A DNA stretch of 34,425 nucleotides from Penium margaritaceum (lineage: Eukaryota > Streptophyta > Zygnematophyceae > Desmidiales > Peniaceae), in the NCBI GenBank assembly GCA_023375785.1, contig SZWC01000535.1:56508-90932 (forward strand), given 5' to 3'. This document shows, piece by piece, positions 20,412-31,655 of this stretch (the first letter of the stretch is position 1; each line of letters opens with the position of its first letter). The notes beneath the pieces are model-generated. The model saw only the letters and a list, made by a program, of their open reading frames with translations, was not told where the DNA came from and did not search any database. A program made the translations under genes and the position numbers.

Positions 20412-20852
20412 TGTAGCGCACGGACCATTTTTAGGGTTAAAAATGGTCGTTAAATATTAACGGGTACTTCGGGTACTCGAGGCTCAGGTTTCGAGGAGCA
20501 AAAGCCCAGAAAAATATATGTGCTAGAGTCGAGTTCGACTCTAGCCCGGAAAATAGCCCGTGGCCGGATTTGAGGAGAAAGGAGTGTCGCGATGGAAAAT
20601 CCATCGCGTCACTCCTCCTCCACTCTAGTTGGTCGCTAGGGTCCTGTTCCACGTGGCCGTGCCACGTGGAACGATAGGATTTTTAGGTTGCATGTTGCAA
20701 AGATGCCCTATGACAACCGTGTCCGTTTCGCCGTGACGCGTCTCAGCCAAAATGGCTGAGGCGACCAGTCACTCAACCTTCTTGGACTGACTAATATGAG
20801 GGCTTACATTTTTGGTTCCACAGTTAGTCACAAAACGGCCAGTGCCGTTACA
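20412..20852 (+). repeat. 5' LTR, 441 bp, with five hairpins
   Basis: Starts TGTAGCGCACGG and ends GTGCCGTTACA. It contains perfect or near-perfect hairpins at 20423-20448 (11-bp stem), 20522-20545 (11), 20580-20616 (16 with one mismatch), 20646-20672 (12) and 20739-20763 (11 with one GU). The fourth carries two CACGTG G-box cores, which in plants bind bZIP/bHLH factors. Confidence 0.95.
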
Positions 20853-20853
20853 T

Positions 20854-20865
20854 TGGCATCAGAGC
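20854..20865 (+). promoter_or_regulatory. Primer binding site, tRNA-iMet type
   Basis: TGGCATCAGAGC, one mismatch from TGGTATCAGAGC, one base after the LTR. The match continues CCAGCG. Confidence 0.85.
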
Positions 20866-21149
20866 CAGCGCTTCCGCGAGAATTTTTTTTTTGGTGTCGA
20901 CTACACTCAACCCTTGGATCGTCCCATCGATGGAGGGCATTAGCCGACGGAGACATGTTTGGACCGTTCGTCCAAACGCCGTCCGACCGGCGGAGCGAGC
21001 TCGCTTCCGAGCGCTTATATCCGGTGAGCGGAGAGCTCTAGTGAAAAAAAAAAAACCGGTTTGGCCCTGTTGCGAACGCACCCCGTCGAGAGAGTCAAGC
21101 CGGGAGCACGTCGAAGCCCGCTTGAGCCCGCCGGGAGCACGTCGAGGAG

Positions 21150-22400
21150 GTGGGGAGCGATCCTCCCCGCCCTCCGCCATGGGAGTGTTGGGAGGCAAGG
21201 GAGCGAATCTCCCTCTCCCCTCCCCCCGTTGCTCATGGCAACCAAGGAGGGAGGGGCATTCGCCGTCCCTCCCCACTCTCTTCAAGTGGGCCGACGGCCC
21301 ATGGGGCAGGAAAGGGGGCGTCTCCTCCTTCGACCTCCCCCCCCCCTCCCCGGTCTTGAGGCTGACGGCCCATTGGGGAGGAGACGGGGCGTTTCCCCCT
21401 CCCCCCCCCGCTCTCACACGGGCCGATGGCCCATGGGGAAGGGGAGGGAGCGCCTCCCCCTCCCTCCCTCTCTCACACGGGCTGACAGCCCATGGGGAAG
21501 GAGAGAGGGCATTCGCCTTCCCTCCCCCCCCCCTCTTCCAGGTGGGCCGACGGCCCAAGCGGAAGGAGAGGGGACGTATCCCCCTCTCCCCCACGCTCAG
21601 ATGGGCTGACGGCCCATGGGGGGAGGAAGGGGGCGTTCCCCCCTCCCCCCCCCCTCATGCGGGCCGACTGCCCATGTGGGGAGAGAGGGCGCGTTTCCCT
21701 CTCCCCCGCCCCCCCTCCCGCGGGCCGACTGCCCATGGGGGTAGAGAGGGGGCGTTTCCCCNNNNNNNNNNNNNNNNNNNNNNNNNNNNNNNNNNNNNNN
21801 NNNNNNNNNNNNNNNNNNNNNNNNNNNNNNNNNNNNNNNNNNNNNNNNNNNNNNNNNNNNNNNNNNNNNNNNNNNNNNNNNNNNNNNNNNNNNNNNNNNN
21901 NNNNNNNNNNNNNNNNNNNNNNNNNNNNNNNNNNNNNNNNNNNNNNNNNNNNNNNNNNNNNNNNNNNNNNNNNNNNNNNNNNNNNNNNNNNNNNNNNNNN
22001 NNNNNNNNNNNNNNNNNNNNNNNNNNNNNNNNNNNNNNNNNNNNNNNNNNNNNNNNNNNNNNNNNNNNNNNNNNNNNNNNNNNNNNNNNNNNNNNNNNNN
22101 NNNNNNNNNNNNNNNNNNNNNNNNNNNNNNNNNNNCCCCCCCCCCCCCCCCCCCCCTCACATGGCCGACGGCTAATGGGGAAAGGAGGGGAGCCGGTCCT
22201 CCCCCCCCCTCACGAAGGCAGATAGCCCAAGGAGGAGAGAGGAAGTGACCTTCCCTCTCCCCCCACTCTCTCACAAGGGCCGACAGCCCATGGTGGAGGC
22301 GAGGAGGCGGACCATCTCGTCCCCCCCTCACACGGGCCCATGGCCCAAGGAGGAGGGGAGAGGAGGAAGCTTCCTCCCTGCTCCGACGTCGAGGGGAGGA
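21150..22400. repeat. GC-rich minisatellite in the element leader
   Basis: At least twelve visible copies of a unit about 57-72 bp long built on GGGCCGACGGCCCATGG followed by a purine run and a C-rich run (starts near 21288, 21360, 21420, 21479, 21545, 21604, 21661, 21722, 22163, 22214, 22277 and 22333). Each unit holds a GGGCC/GGCCC hairpin. Bases 21762-22135 are N, a gap probably caused by this repeat. Open frames across it on both strands are a composition effect. Confidence 0.85.
21762..22135. other. Assembly gap, 374 N
   Basis: A run of N inside the minisatellite. Its true length and content are unknown. Confidence 0.99.
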
Positions 22401-23317
22401 GGCTGCCCACCAGGTGCAGGAAAACATTATTTTAATAAAAAGTCTTTGATGAGGAAAGCGCTAGTGGCACAATCCATTGACAGTGGACCGCCGGCCGAAA
22501 GGACACATGCTCAAGACTGATCGAAGAATCTTTTCTTTTCCCAGGCCTTGTGGGTGGCCCACAGGAATGGAGACAACATTATCCCTTGAACCCGGTTTTG
22601 ACCGCCGTAAAAAACGGCAAAGAGCTTGGTCTGACCTCTACAAGCATGGAAAATGGAAAAACCGATTGTTTTACCCAACACACCACCAGGTGACGCTTGG
22701 AAGATTCTAAGCATGAAACGAAAAAAAAGGGGCACTTGACGTGCCAAAATTTAGTTCATTCTTCATGAATCCTCAAGTTGAGGAAACCTATGTCAACCGT
22801 GTTAACAAAAGTTTGAAACGGTGAAAACGTTTGTGCTCGAACCCGAGTGTGTGGTCAAGTTGATCATGGGTTCAACACAAAACATCTAAAAGCTCTACTT
22901 GAGTTCTTAAAGAAAAATCAGGATTCCTGATTTTTTTTTTCGTCCAATCCACAAAAGGAGGAAAACCGACAGTTTTCCGTGTCGTGAACGGCATTCACTT
23001 GGAAACGCTTCAATGCAAAAAGTTTAGCACCGACAGTGCCGAAACTTTTGTGGATTAGCCTCAAAGTTTGGGGTACCCCGGAAGGGCTGACCTTTCGAAG
23101 CCACGACGTGGCTCTGCGTGGGTTGTACGTGAACCAATTTTGTGTAGGAAAAAGAGCCACAACGGTGTACACCGGGTTGCAAAACCACAACGGTGACGTA
23201 CATGGAGACGAATTCTCGATTCAAAATAAAATGAGGAAGGCACTGTACGTGCTCTGACCACTCGACAACTCACCTATACTTCGCAGCAATACGAAATATG
23301 CGGACATCACAAAACGA

Positions 23318-24044
23318 GTGTCGATTGCATTGTTACATGGGCGTCAATCACGTCATCGACGGAAGTACCGATTGCACCATGGGCAACAGCACAAAAGTTG
23401 GTTGCAGAAAATTTTCTCGGTGTCGAACACACCAATGAAAAAGTGCTAGTTGCAATCTAACCACGGATGCTGAAAGCATACGCGATGCTAGTGCCGAACG
23501 CACTGCTCGTGGTCTACGGAGATATGACCAAAATAAATGCCGATTCCGTAATCACGTGGGTGTCGATTGCACCAAGGATGATGCGGTCGGTCATTTGTGA
23601 ATGGGCCTTTGACAAAACAAGAGTGTGAGTGCCGATCGCACGCAACACACACACACACACACACACACGATGGTGGAAATCCACGCGTGATGGTCGACTG
23701 ACAAGTGCCGGTTGCACTTGGAATATGACAAACATATAAAAGACAATTGTAGTATTCACGCGAGTGCCGAACGTACAATCACCATGATATTGAATGCACG
23801 GCCGATGAGTACGTCGGTTAAATTGTTGACACGAGTGTCGAATGCACCGTTGTCATAAACATCGATTGCACGATTGACAAAAGCCACGGGTTGCACTTTT
23901 GTCGTGGGTGCCGAATGCACCACTGATGCGAGTGCCGAACGCACTATGGCTGTGAATTCCGAGTGGACTAGCGATGCTACTGTTTATGGTACAACACATG
24001 TTATAAGATGCCGATTGCAACAATAACATGGGTGTTGATCGTAC
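23318..24044. repeat. Interspersed 13-mer, consensus GTGYCGAWYGCAC
   Basis: About fourteen degenerate copies at irregular 25-70 bp spacing, among them 23318, 23365, 23420, 23491, 23560, 23629, 23705, 23764, 23834, 23908, 23932, 24008 and 24032. Each is itself a small palindrome (GTGC...GCAC). Confidence 0.75.
23646..23668. repeat. (CA)n microsatellite
   Basis: About eleven CA units inside the 13-mer array. Confidence 0.95.
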
Positions 24045-27000
24045 CTCGTTGTATCAACTAGCAAAAACTAGCCAACTCGTTGCCTCGACAGGCTAGATTG
24101 TGATAGACCACCAAACGAAAGCATACGATCTATGCATAGAAATGGTTCTAAAGACAAGCAGGTCGAGCACATTGTTTGAAGCGCCAAAATACGTTGGCTG
24201 ACGTTTGCAAGGCATCTCGACGACGTCGAGGGTGGTCATACTGTCGGATTCCTCAAATAGAGAATTGACAGGCATGGCTAGAAACAATCACAGGTGGCTG
24301 TGGTGATCAGATGTATGCCTGAACGGCATAGAAACAAAACGGTCTCGGTCGTCACCGACTGTGATGATCATTGAAGGTTGAAAACTTTGCCCTGCCGATA
24401 GCAGTATGAAAACATACTTTTGAAAGAAGTACAAACCAAAATTCAAACGGATAAATCACATGTGTGACGAGGACGATTTCCTCAGATTTGGACCATGTTA
24501 AAGGTGGACAAACTCCTCCGTATCCGTGGATGGAACGTGCTACAAAAGCATCGTCGGCTGAGCACCAATTCCAAAATCTATCAGCTTGCATTACCGCAAG
24601 GGGTCAGCGTGCATGATCAAGCACCAGAGACAACCCACTTTTCGATGGATCATGGTATGCGATTCATGCCATTGAACTTCAACCTCGTGAATTTGGGTAC
24701 ACGACATGCGTGGACAACGTGCACATGCACAAGAACCTAATCCACTAAGTATTGGTGCATCGATCACGACACCCAGTTATGGATAAATTGGACAGATGAA
24801 TGATCACAACGGTTTTGTGACATTTGAACATGACGACGATATCAGTTGATGTCTTGGATAAAAATGACAGCACCATTTCACCAAACAAGTAGTTTGGTGG
24901 GCGCAGGACGTGTGCCACAGCAGTCGCACGTCCCATTGCGCTACAATGTTCACAGGCGAATGTGATCATTTCATGGCTGTGTCCATGTCATGACTATGTC
25001 ATGAGATGTAAAACAGACCTGATCTGATTAGCACGCCGACTTCAATCCTCAAGGATTGCCATCGTACTGCCTGTACACAGTGTGTACTGGATGCATCAGT
25101 ACCTTTTGGAGGTTCTCTACATCATCAGTCATGGCCGATGTAAACATTGGTCCGTGATTGAACACGTCAAGGATGACACGCTTGAATAAATTCTTAGTGG
25201 AGAAACTATTGACACCCTCTCACTCGGTGAGCGATAGATACAAGTCGGGGTACCCGTCCGGTACCGACGATAAAAAGGTACATGAGTGTACCGACAACCC
25301 TGTTCAAAAGGCAAGGATTATTGTCAATGAGGTTTGTAAATGCGCCAGAGAGAGGCGGAGACTCTTCGATGGGTCCGCAACGATTTGAGACGCCGCAGTG
25401 CGATGGTCGAAGATCGCAAGAGTCAATTCTGGCATATGACAAGATTGACCGAATGCCGAATGTGAACAAATTTGAAGGCGACACCTTCAGTCTATCATCA
25501 CTCGATGAGTAAACATGTCATGGACATTGATAGACAAGAGTGCGCGAACCGATGTCGGTGACATGAGCTCACCCACAGTTCTGTGGAAGTTCCATTTCGA
25601 AGAAAACGAGCGACACTCATTTTCTACTAATGGAGTTCCAGAGTACTATGACGATCTCATAGTTTTCTACAAACCAACTACGACATAGTTGGGATCACAA
25701 AAGGTCTAGGTTTTGTGTCTAAAGCTTATGACCATGGAAACGACCTATAAGCTGATAGCTTCATGCTAACAGCGTGTTAGCATCCACATCTTGGTGGTCC
25801 GACCGACCACATAACGAGTGATCATCAACATTGAAACAAAATAACGACCAGTGTGTCGTAACCAAATGTTGATGTGAAAGGACTCTTCAAGATGGACCTT
25901 GAGAAACGATATTTCTCATCAGATTCTTTCGATGTTTTAAGAATTGCCTCCAAGTCAATGGCATTGTGACACGGTACACCAGTCGTGTATGTCACAATCT
26001 TCAAACATCATGCGGATGGATTATGATTATGCCAAAGATATGGTATAGCACCGCCTATGCAATATCGATGTGCAAAGTGTATCCAACATCCGATTTGTTG
26101 AAACCCAACCCATCTCCGAGAAAGATCATAATGACTACGGAGTAGTTGAACCATGCTTCACTGACCCGAAAGGTTATCGTGAAGTGACTCAAGCCCCTTG
26201 GTTTTGGGGATGGTTTAGTTGATGTACATTGCCGAATGCAAGTACAATATGTTTTTGGATGTCGCTGCGGTGATATCCAGGATTGTGGTGATTTGTCAGA
26301 TGTCTTCGATAAGGGCGATACCCTCTACAAGTGCCTCGGACACGTCATATGGAACACTCTATTGAGTGGAAGTACCGAATTTACACAATAAAAGACGTTG
26401 AATTAACACGGATTGTTGCAACTTGGCAAACACGATCCACTGGCGGGTTCCCGAATGGAACCCTTGGACGCAATGACACAAACACAGCATAATTTAGGAG
26501 CTAGTTGTTCCAGGATGACCGGATGTGATTCGGAAGTGTTCGATCACAATCACATGGAATTGACACCCGAAAGGTGTTCTTCCAACATGTACCGCAATGA
26601 TTGTGACCATGGTGCACCCGTTGGGTGAATACCATACGATGAACACTTTGTTCGTGGATAGAATCTATGGTCGTTGAGATCGGTCATCTCAGCTAACCTA
26701 GTTCAAAAGCAGTGTGCTTTTGACAGGGACGTGAGCGGCAGCCTACGGTACCCATTTCAGACAGAAATGAGGGGATGATGGTTGAGACCAAGATCATCTA
26801 GGTCGGAGCATTGTCGTGTCTAGTGGTGGACTTTGACGGCAGTTGCGCATGCCAAACGACCAATGCCGCCTCCTTCAAAGATGAGTGCAATCTTTGAAAA
26901 GAAAAATCAGTGTGCTCAGCAACTCTGTCTTAGGGCCTTGGTGCCTCCCAACCGTACGATGAAACTAGCATGCGAGTTGCATGGGTTCAGCAGAGCTTGG

Positions 27001-27707
27001 TTGAGTTCAGCCAACCAATCCACAGTTGCTGAAAGAGGTCTAGTGGACCTTCGCTTGGTCATGAACACGTGGTTGCGACCCGAGAGGACTGATGTCCCGA
27101 TATTGGGTTGCACGTACTAACAATGTTGCAGGGAGGTACCACCTTGGCAACATCCCCTCGGAAGAGATCATATCCGAACGACATGGGAAGTGTTGTGTGG
27201 ACCTCGACAGTTTTCGCGGGGACGCCTGGTTAATTGGTTGCAGGGACGCTCCTTGCAAAGGGGGAGGAGGCGTCACCACAACAGCTTGCTGAACACGTAC
27301 CACACGAAATGTGGGAATATTCATCCTATGTACTCTCTTCCAAACTGGCATGTCATTGTTGACAACGTACGTCCCAAAAGGCATCGACTATGCCATCGAC
27401 ACACACGTATGATGAGTCTAGTGAAGACTCATCAACACTTGTGAAGAACGTACAAGGATTGTACGTGTTTCATCTTGGTAAGAGCCAAGGATCACGCGAT
27501 CAACAGTGGATGTTGTACGCTAATGATTATAATGACAAAAACCCACAAGTGTGTGGTTGGTTGTGCGTGAACGTGACGCAACCGTGTTGCGGATGACAAG
27601 AGTTCACACGTGTGATCTTGTTTGCACTTCTTGTTGCATGGTTTGCATCATAAAGTACGCGATGATCAAACCTCCGTGAGCAAAGACGAACCGGGACGGT
27701 TCGAAGC

Positions 27708-27720
27708 AAAGGGGGAGGAA
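27708..27720 (+). promoter_or_regulatory. Polypurine tract
   Basis: AAAGGGGGAGGAA directly before the 3' LTR, the plus-strand primer of reverse transcription. Confidence 0.9.
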
Positions 27721-28162
27721 TGTAGCGTACGGACCATTTTTAGGGTTAAAAATGGTCGTTAAATAATTATCGGGTACTTCGGGTACTCGAGGCTCAGGTT
27801 TCGAGGAGCCAAAGCCCAGAAAAATATATGTGCTAGAGTCGAGTTCGACTCTAGCCCGGAAAATAGCCCGTGGCCGGATTTGAGGAGAAAGGAGTGTCGC
27901 GATGGAAAATCCATCGCGTCACTCCTCCTCCACTCTAGTTGGTCGCTAGGGTCCTGTTCCACGTGGCCGTGCCACGTGGAACGATAGGATTTTTAGGTTG
28001 CATGTTGCAAAGATGCCCTATGACGACCGTGTCCGTTTCGCCGTGACGCGTCTCAGCCAAAATGGCTGAGGCGACCAGTCACTCGGCCTTCTTGGACTGA
28101 CTAATCTGAGGGCTTACATTTTTGGTTCCACAGTTAGTCACAAAACGGTCAGTGCCGTTACA
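27721..28162 (+). repeat. 3' LTR, 442 bp
   Basis: Partner of 20412-20852; begins TGTAGCGTACGG and ends GTGCCGTTACA. The hairpins are kept, including the double CACGTG stem at 27956-27982. Confidence 0.95.
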
Positions 28163-28167
28163 AAATG

Positions 28168-29288
28168 CAAATACATAAAATATCTCTCATGATTAGATGA
28201 TACCGGCCGATGTGTCGAGTGACGGTACACTTCATGTTCATGTTCGAGTGACGATACAATTTTTCACTTCATTAAAACTGTCAAGAAAACAATGATCATG
28301 CTCCATGAAGCGAATTTGGTAAGCTATTGGAATACGACATAAGAGAATAGTTGCCATGTTCTTCATAACAAAGGTTGAGGCTAAGGTGGGAACTCATTCC
28401 TTGGCGTGCATCGGTTCCATTTGAACTCTAGAGCGGAATTTTTAAGACGTGGGCTAGGTCTAGACTAAACTCCCTTTGGTGTGTGGCCAAAAGTGTGTCA
28501 AATTTGAAGCCAAATTTACACCCACTGCGCCAACCCACCACTTGTGCCCAAATTGATTTCTTTCCCACCCTTTGGCACTAGTTGATATAGGTAGGGAAGT
28601 TGCATGGAGGGCACATAAACTGGCAAGCAGAATTAGAGTGGAGCACCCATATCCCAAATCTGAATGATGTCCATTTTTTAAGGAGAGTTTCTTCAACTTT
28701 TCCACTCATTCATACCTTCCTGTGAGTTGATTGTTTGAAAATGCAGAAAAGTTTGCCAAGAGCATTGTGGAGTCTTGCACTAATTCGTTATCTACATTTC
28801 CACCACCCCTACACTTTAGATAAGAAAATTATTTCCTATGCTGATTCCTTCAAGGTTTGCGCCTAAACATTGCTATGACACTACATGTCCACATTATGAC
28901 AAAGTGCTAATCTTACAAGCTGGTCAAATTTGTTTTTATGGAGCCAATGGAGTTCTTTTTGTTGGGACAACCTCCTTCATCACATCAAAGAACTTTTTGA
29001 GTGGCCAAGACATGACCCATAGCAAAAGATGACATGCCAATATGTTGGAGATGCACATAGTCATGGATTGGACAGGTAACCTTCTACATGAATGAAAGTT
29101 AACCCATATGAGGTCACACATGGGTCATTTGTGAGTGCCAATCCCTTGAGTGATGGGCGTAATCTGTCCCTGGCCAGATGAAGCCCAATCGGCACCATCA
29201 CTTGGTCATGCCTACCTTCCACGCATCAAACGCTGTGCAGCTCTCACCACCTTTCTTTACATACGATGGGACATATGTAGCATCCTCA
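28168..29288. other. Intergenic sequence, nothing recognised
   Basis: AT-richer than its surroundings. Short minus-strand frames (for example 28460-28705) carry no domain I recognise. It probably includes the 3' flank of the minus-strand cysteine-rich gene. Confidence 0.35.
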
Positions 29289-29520
29289 TCAGCTTCTCGA
29301 GTACACACACTCCCCATATCGACATCTACAGTAGGGGGATAGTCTGCAGGATTTGCATCTCTGCTCGTCGCTTGCAGGCGAGAGGCACTTGCTGACGCAC
29401 TCATTGCGGTAGCAGACGCACTCGTCGCCCGCCTGGCATCCGTCGTAGCACACCTGCCCCTCCATGGCTGGGTTGGCACACTGGTGCTGGCACTCGCCCC
29501 CGTAGCACATGCACACGTTG
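29289..29520 (-). CDS. Cysteine-rich modular protein, last exon
   Basis: The acceptor TCCCTCCAACAG precedes the exon at 29520. The first base completes the split codon left by the previous exon (AG+C, Ser), giving CDSNVCMCYGGECQHQC with no frame change. It encodes three modules (CMCYGGECQHQC, CVCYRNECVSKC, CRCRYGEC) and ends YSRS-TGA at 29289-29291. The last module lacks its final Cys, consistent with a true C-terminus. Another frame stays open past this stop (CTREADEDATYVPS), so alternative splicing cannot be excluded. Confidence 0.7.
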
Positions 29521-31204
29521 CTGTTGGAGGGAGAGCCGAGCGCCATGCCATGGGAGAGAGTTATGTGAACCACAGGCAGAAGCAACGAGGGAGAGAAAAG
29601 GGACGAAAGAGTGTTAGTTACAGGTTCAGTCCAAAACCAATGTGGCACAGAGCAAGGTAGTGTGCTGTTCCATTCGCGTCTGAATGCATGTGCATTTGTA
29701 TGTGCAGGTGCATGTGCATGTGCAAGTGCATGTGCATGTGCATGTGCATGCATCATCCAATCCAATCCTCACGTGAAGGCAGGAAAAGGGTAGCGTGTGC
29801 CTACTTCCATTGAGAACTGCAGGCCCTGATGGCATGCAAGCATGTATGCTAGTATTTTAAGACAGATCAACCTCAAGCATGTGGGCAGAAAATGAGTGAC
29901 TTGGATGGAGGGAAGCAGGCAGGCACGGGCAGGGGGAGGGAGGGGAAACGGAGGAGAGAGGGAGGAAGGAAGTGAGAAGGGCAGGAGTCAACACACCCAC
30001 ACAGAAGAGGGAGAGAGGGTGGTTTGTTGTTTCATCAACCAACCTGTCTCCCTTTGACTAGTTCAGGGTTGAATTGGGAATTTGAATGTTGTCTTCTGGG
30101 TCTGTATTCAAACAAACTGCTCTTTCGTCTGGCGGACATGGCCTGGGATCACCTCCCTCTACTGAACTGTATATGCGCAAAACCCTCGCTCGGCAAGCAC
30201 TGGCATTTGTTTCATTTGCATCCGCAATGTAGAGAGCATCTGACCCCTCTTAACCTCCAGCAGTTAGCAGAGGGATTTGCTGCCAAGCTGGCATTATACG
30301 TGTGGCTCTTTGTTTGGCCCACAACTGCCAATTTGGGCAAGTTGTGGGCCAAATGAATGGCAATCCATTCAAAGTTCAGATTTGGAGCTTTGAGCTCAAA
30401 ATCCAGACTCCAATGTCATATTTCGCTCTTTGAAAATCAGCAATCAGGGTCTGTCTTTCGTCGCTCAAAGTACAGTGTTTGGAGTATGACATGGAGAAGT
30501 CAAACCCCAGGCCTTGACATGCATCACAGAGCCTCAGGGTTTCAATTTGTTCACCTTGTTTACGTAGCGCATTACTTCTGAAAAGGGGTCCATATTTGCA
30601 CGGAACTCGACAGCACGTGTGTCGTGCGTTGTGCTGGACTGGACCGCAAATACATCCTCCTGCTGTTTTCACTTTGTGGTCTTTTGACGTATGTGAACTG
30701 CCAACCGCCATCCCCCATTGAGATCCATGGTGGGCCAATGAGGGACGAGCGCGTTTCTCGCAGTCATGCAAGGCCACCACCACATCAGGGCAGCATCAGT
30801 GTGGGCCATGGTGACGACGACGCGGTGATGGGGCCGCCCCAGAACCCCGGGTCAACATTCCGAACAAGTGCCAGCATCAGTTTGCCAAGAGGGCCATGCT
30901 TCGGACAGGGGGTAGAGAAGGCGCAGAGAAAGGAGAGGAGGGGGGAGGAGATAGGGAGGGAGGGCGGAGGGGAGGGAGGGGGGAAGGAGAAAAGAAGTGA
31001 GGAAGGGAGGGAGGGGAAGGAAGGAGGGGACAGAGGGAGGAGGAGGAAGGGAGAAAACAGAATGGGAGGGAGGCATGGAGGGAGAGAGTGAGAGAGGGCG
31101 GGAGGGAGAAAAGAAGGGAGGGAGGTAGGGAGGAAGCGAGAGAGTGAGGGAGGTAGGGAGGAAGGGAGAGAGGGAGGGAGGGAGGGCTGCACACGAGTAC
31201 CCAC
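29521..31204 (-). other. Intron of the cysteine-rich gene, with simple repeats
   Basis: GTGGGTAC donor at 31204 and CAACAG acceptor at 29521. It contains a TGTGCA-type hexamer repeat (29683-29754), purine-rich GGGAGG runs near 29920-29970, and a long purine/pyrimidine tract (30925-31186) starting 18 bp into the intron. No extra cysteine-rich exon was seen. Confidence 0.65.
30925..31186. repeat. GGGAGG polypurine tract (about 260 bp)
   Basis: Almost uninterrupted purines on the plus strand, so CUCCCU-rich pyrimidines in the minus-strand transcript, right next to the 5' splice site. Such tracts can form triplex DNA. Long minus-strand frames rich in Pro/Ser/Leu come from this tract. Confidence 0.9.
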
Positions 31205-31655
31205 CTGTCGCAGTTGTAGCTACACTGCTGGCCATCGCTCCCAGGCACGCTGCAGGAGCCCTTACACGTGCCGTTCCAGCAGAAGCCCCGCTCAAAGAAG
31301 AACTCGCCGCACGGCTTGCGCTGGTTCTCCTGGAAGGAGCAGAAGGGCGTGCACACCCCCTTGGAACACGAGCACCCGTCCGCGTTGTCCTTGCACGCCG
31401 GCCAGTTGGTGCAGCTCGCGCCCTCGGGCAAGAACCCGTTGCACGGGTTCACGCACGCGTCGCCCTTGCAGCGGCAGCCGGGCGGCACGACGATGGCGGC
31501 GTTGCTCTGGTAGTAGAAGTAGGCGTTGTCGCACGTGCTGCACGGCTCGTTCGGGTGGCGCGAGCAGAACCCGTCCGGCACACACTTGCCTTGGAAGCAT
31601 GCGCATGTGCCGTTCTTCTGGGTGGGTTTGCACGTCTTGCACACCGTGCCCGTGG
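31205..31655 (-). CDS. Cysteine-rich modular protein, middle exon
   Basis: 451 bp between acceptor TCCCATGCAG|CC and donor GACAG|GTGGGTAC. It encodes four repeats of the same small module: CACFQGKCVPDGFC, CRCKGDACVNPC, CSCSKGVCTPFC and CWNGTCKGSC, each preceded by a G-x-x-C...C segment (for example GTVCKTC, NEPCSTC, GASCTNWPAC). The spacing C-x-C-x4-C-x3-C suggests a disulfide-bonded extracellular protein; it loosely recalls disintegrin/cysteine-rich tails of secreted metalloproteases, but the family is not identified. The three exons together give about 279 residues with 13 Gln codons, all CAG/CAA. An ATG at 31692 lies inside the upstream intron and is not the start. Confidence 0.75.

Larger units (their letters stand above)
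22430..27707. other. Internal region of the LTR element: no protein, many hairpins
   Basis: No reading frame above about 95 residues and none with retroelement motifs. Instead there are many short perfect inverted repeats, for example 22913-22935 (11-bp stem), 23018-23049 (8+4), 25763-25783 (9), 26703-26723 (9), 27410-27434 (10) and 27448-27466 (8). A degenerate 13-base motif array lies at 23318-24044. Confidence 0.6.
20412..28162 (+). mobile_element. Non-coding LTR retroelement (LARD-like), complete ends
   Basis: Direct LTRs 20412-20852 and 27721-28162, both TG...CA, differ at roughly ten positions. The flanks are AAATG (20407-20411) and AAATG (28163-28167), a perfect 5-bp target duplication. 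PBS at 20854-20865 and polypurine tract at 27708-27720 complete the retrotransposon signature and set the plus orientation. Across 6.9 kb of internal sequence I find no gag, protease, RT, RNase H or integrase motif on either strand, so it must have been moved by enzymes supplied in trans. LTR divergence suggests moderate age. The internal part includes a minisatellite and an N gap that could hide some sequence. Confidence 0.92.

Noticed and set aside
20891..22225. 444-residue plus-strand open frame and a 276-residue minus frame
   Set aside because: They run through a GC-rich minisatellite and 374 N bases; both strands are open because of composition.
24352..27400. Short frames of 60-115 residues as remnants of gag-pol in the non-coding LTR element
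   Set aside because: None shows DSGA/DTGA, YxDD, HHCC, D-D-E or RNase H motifs on either strand.
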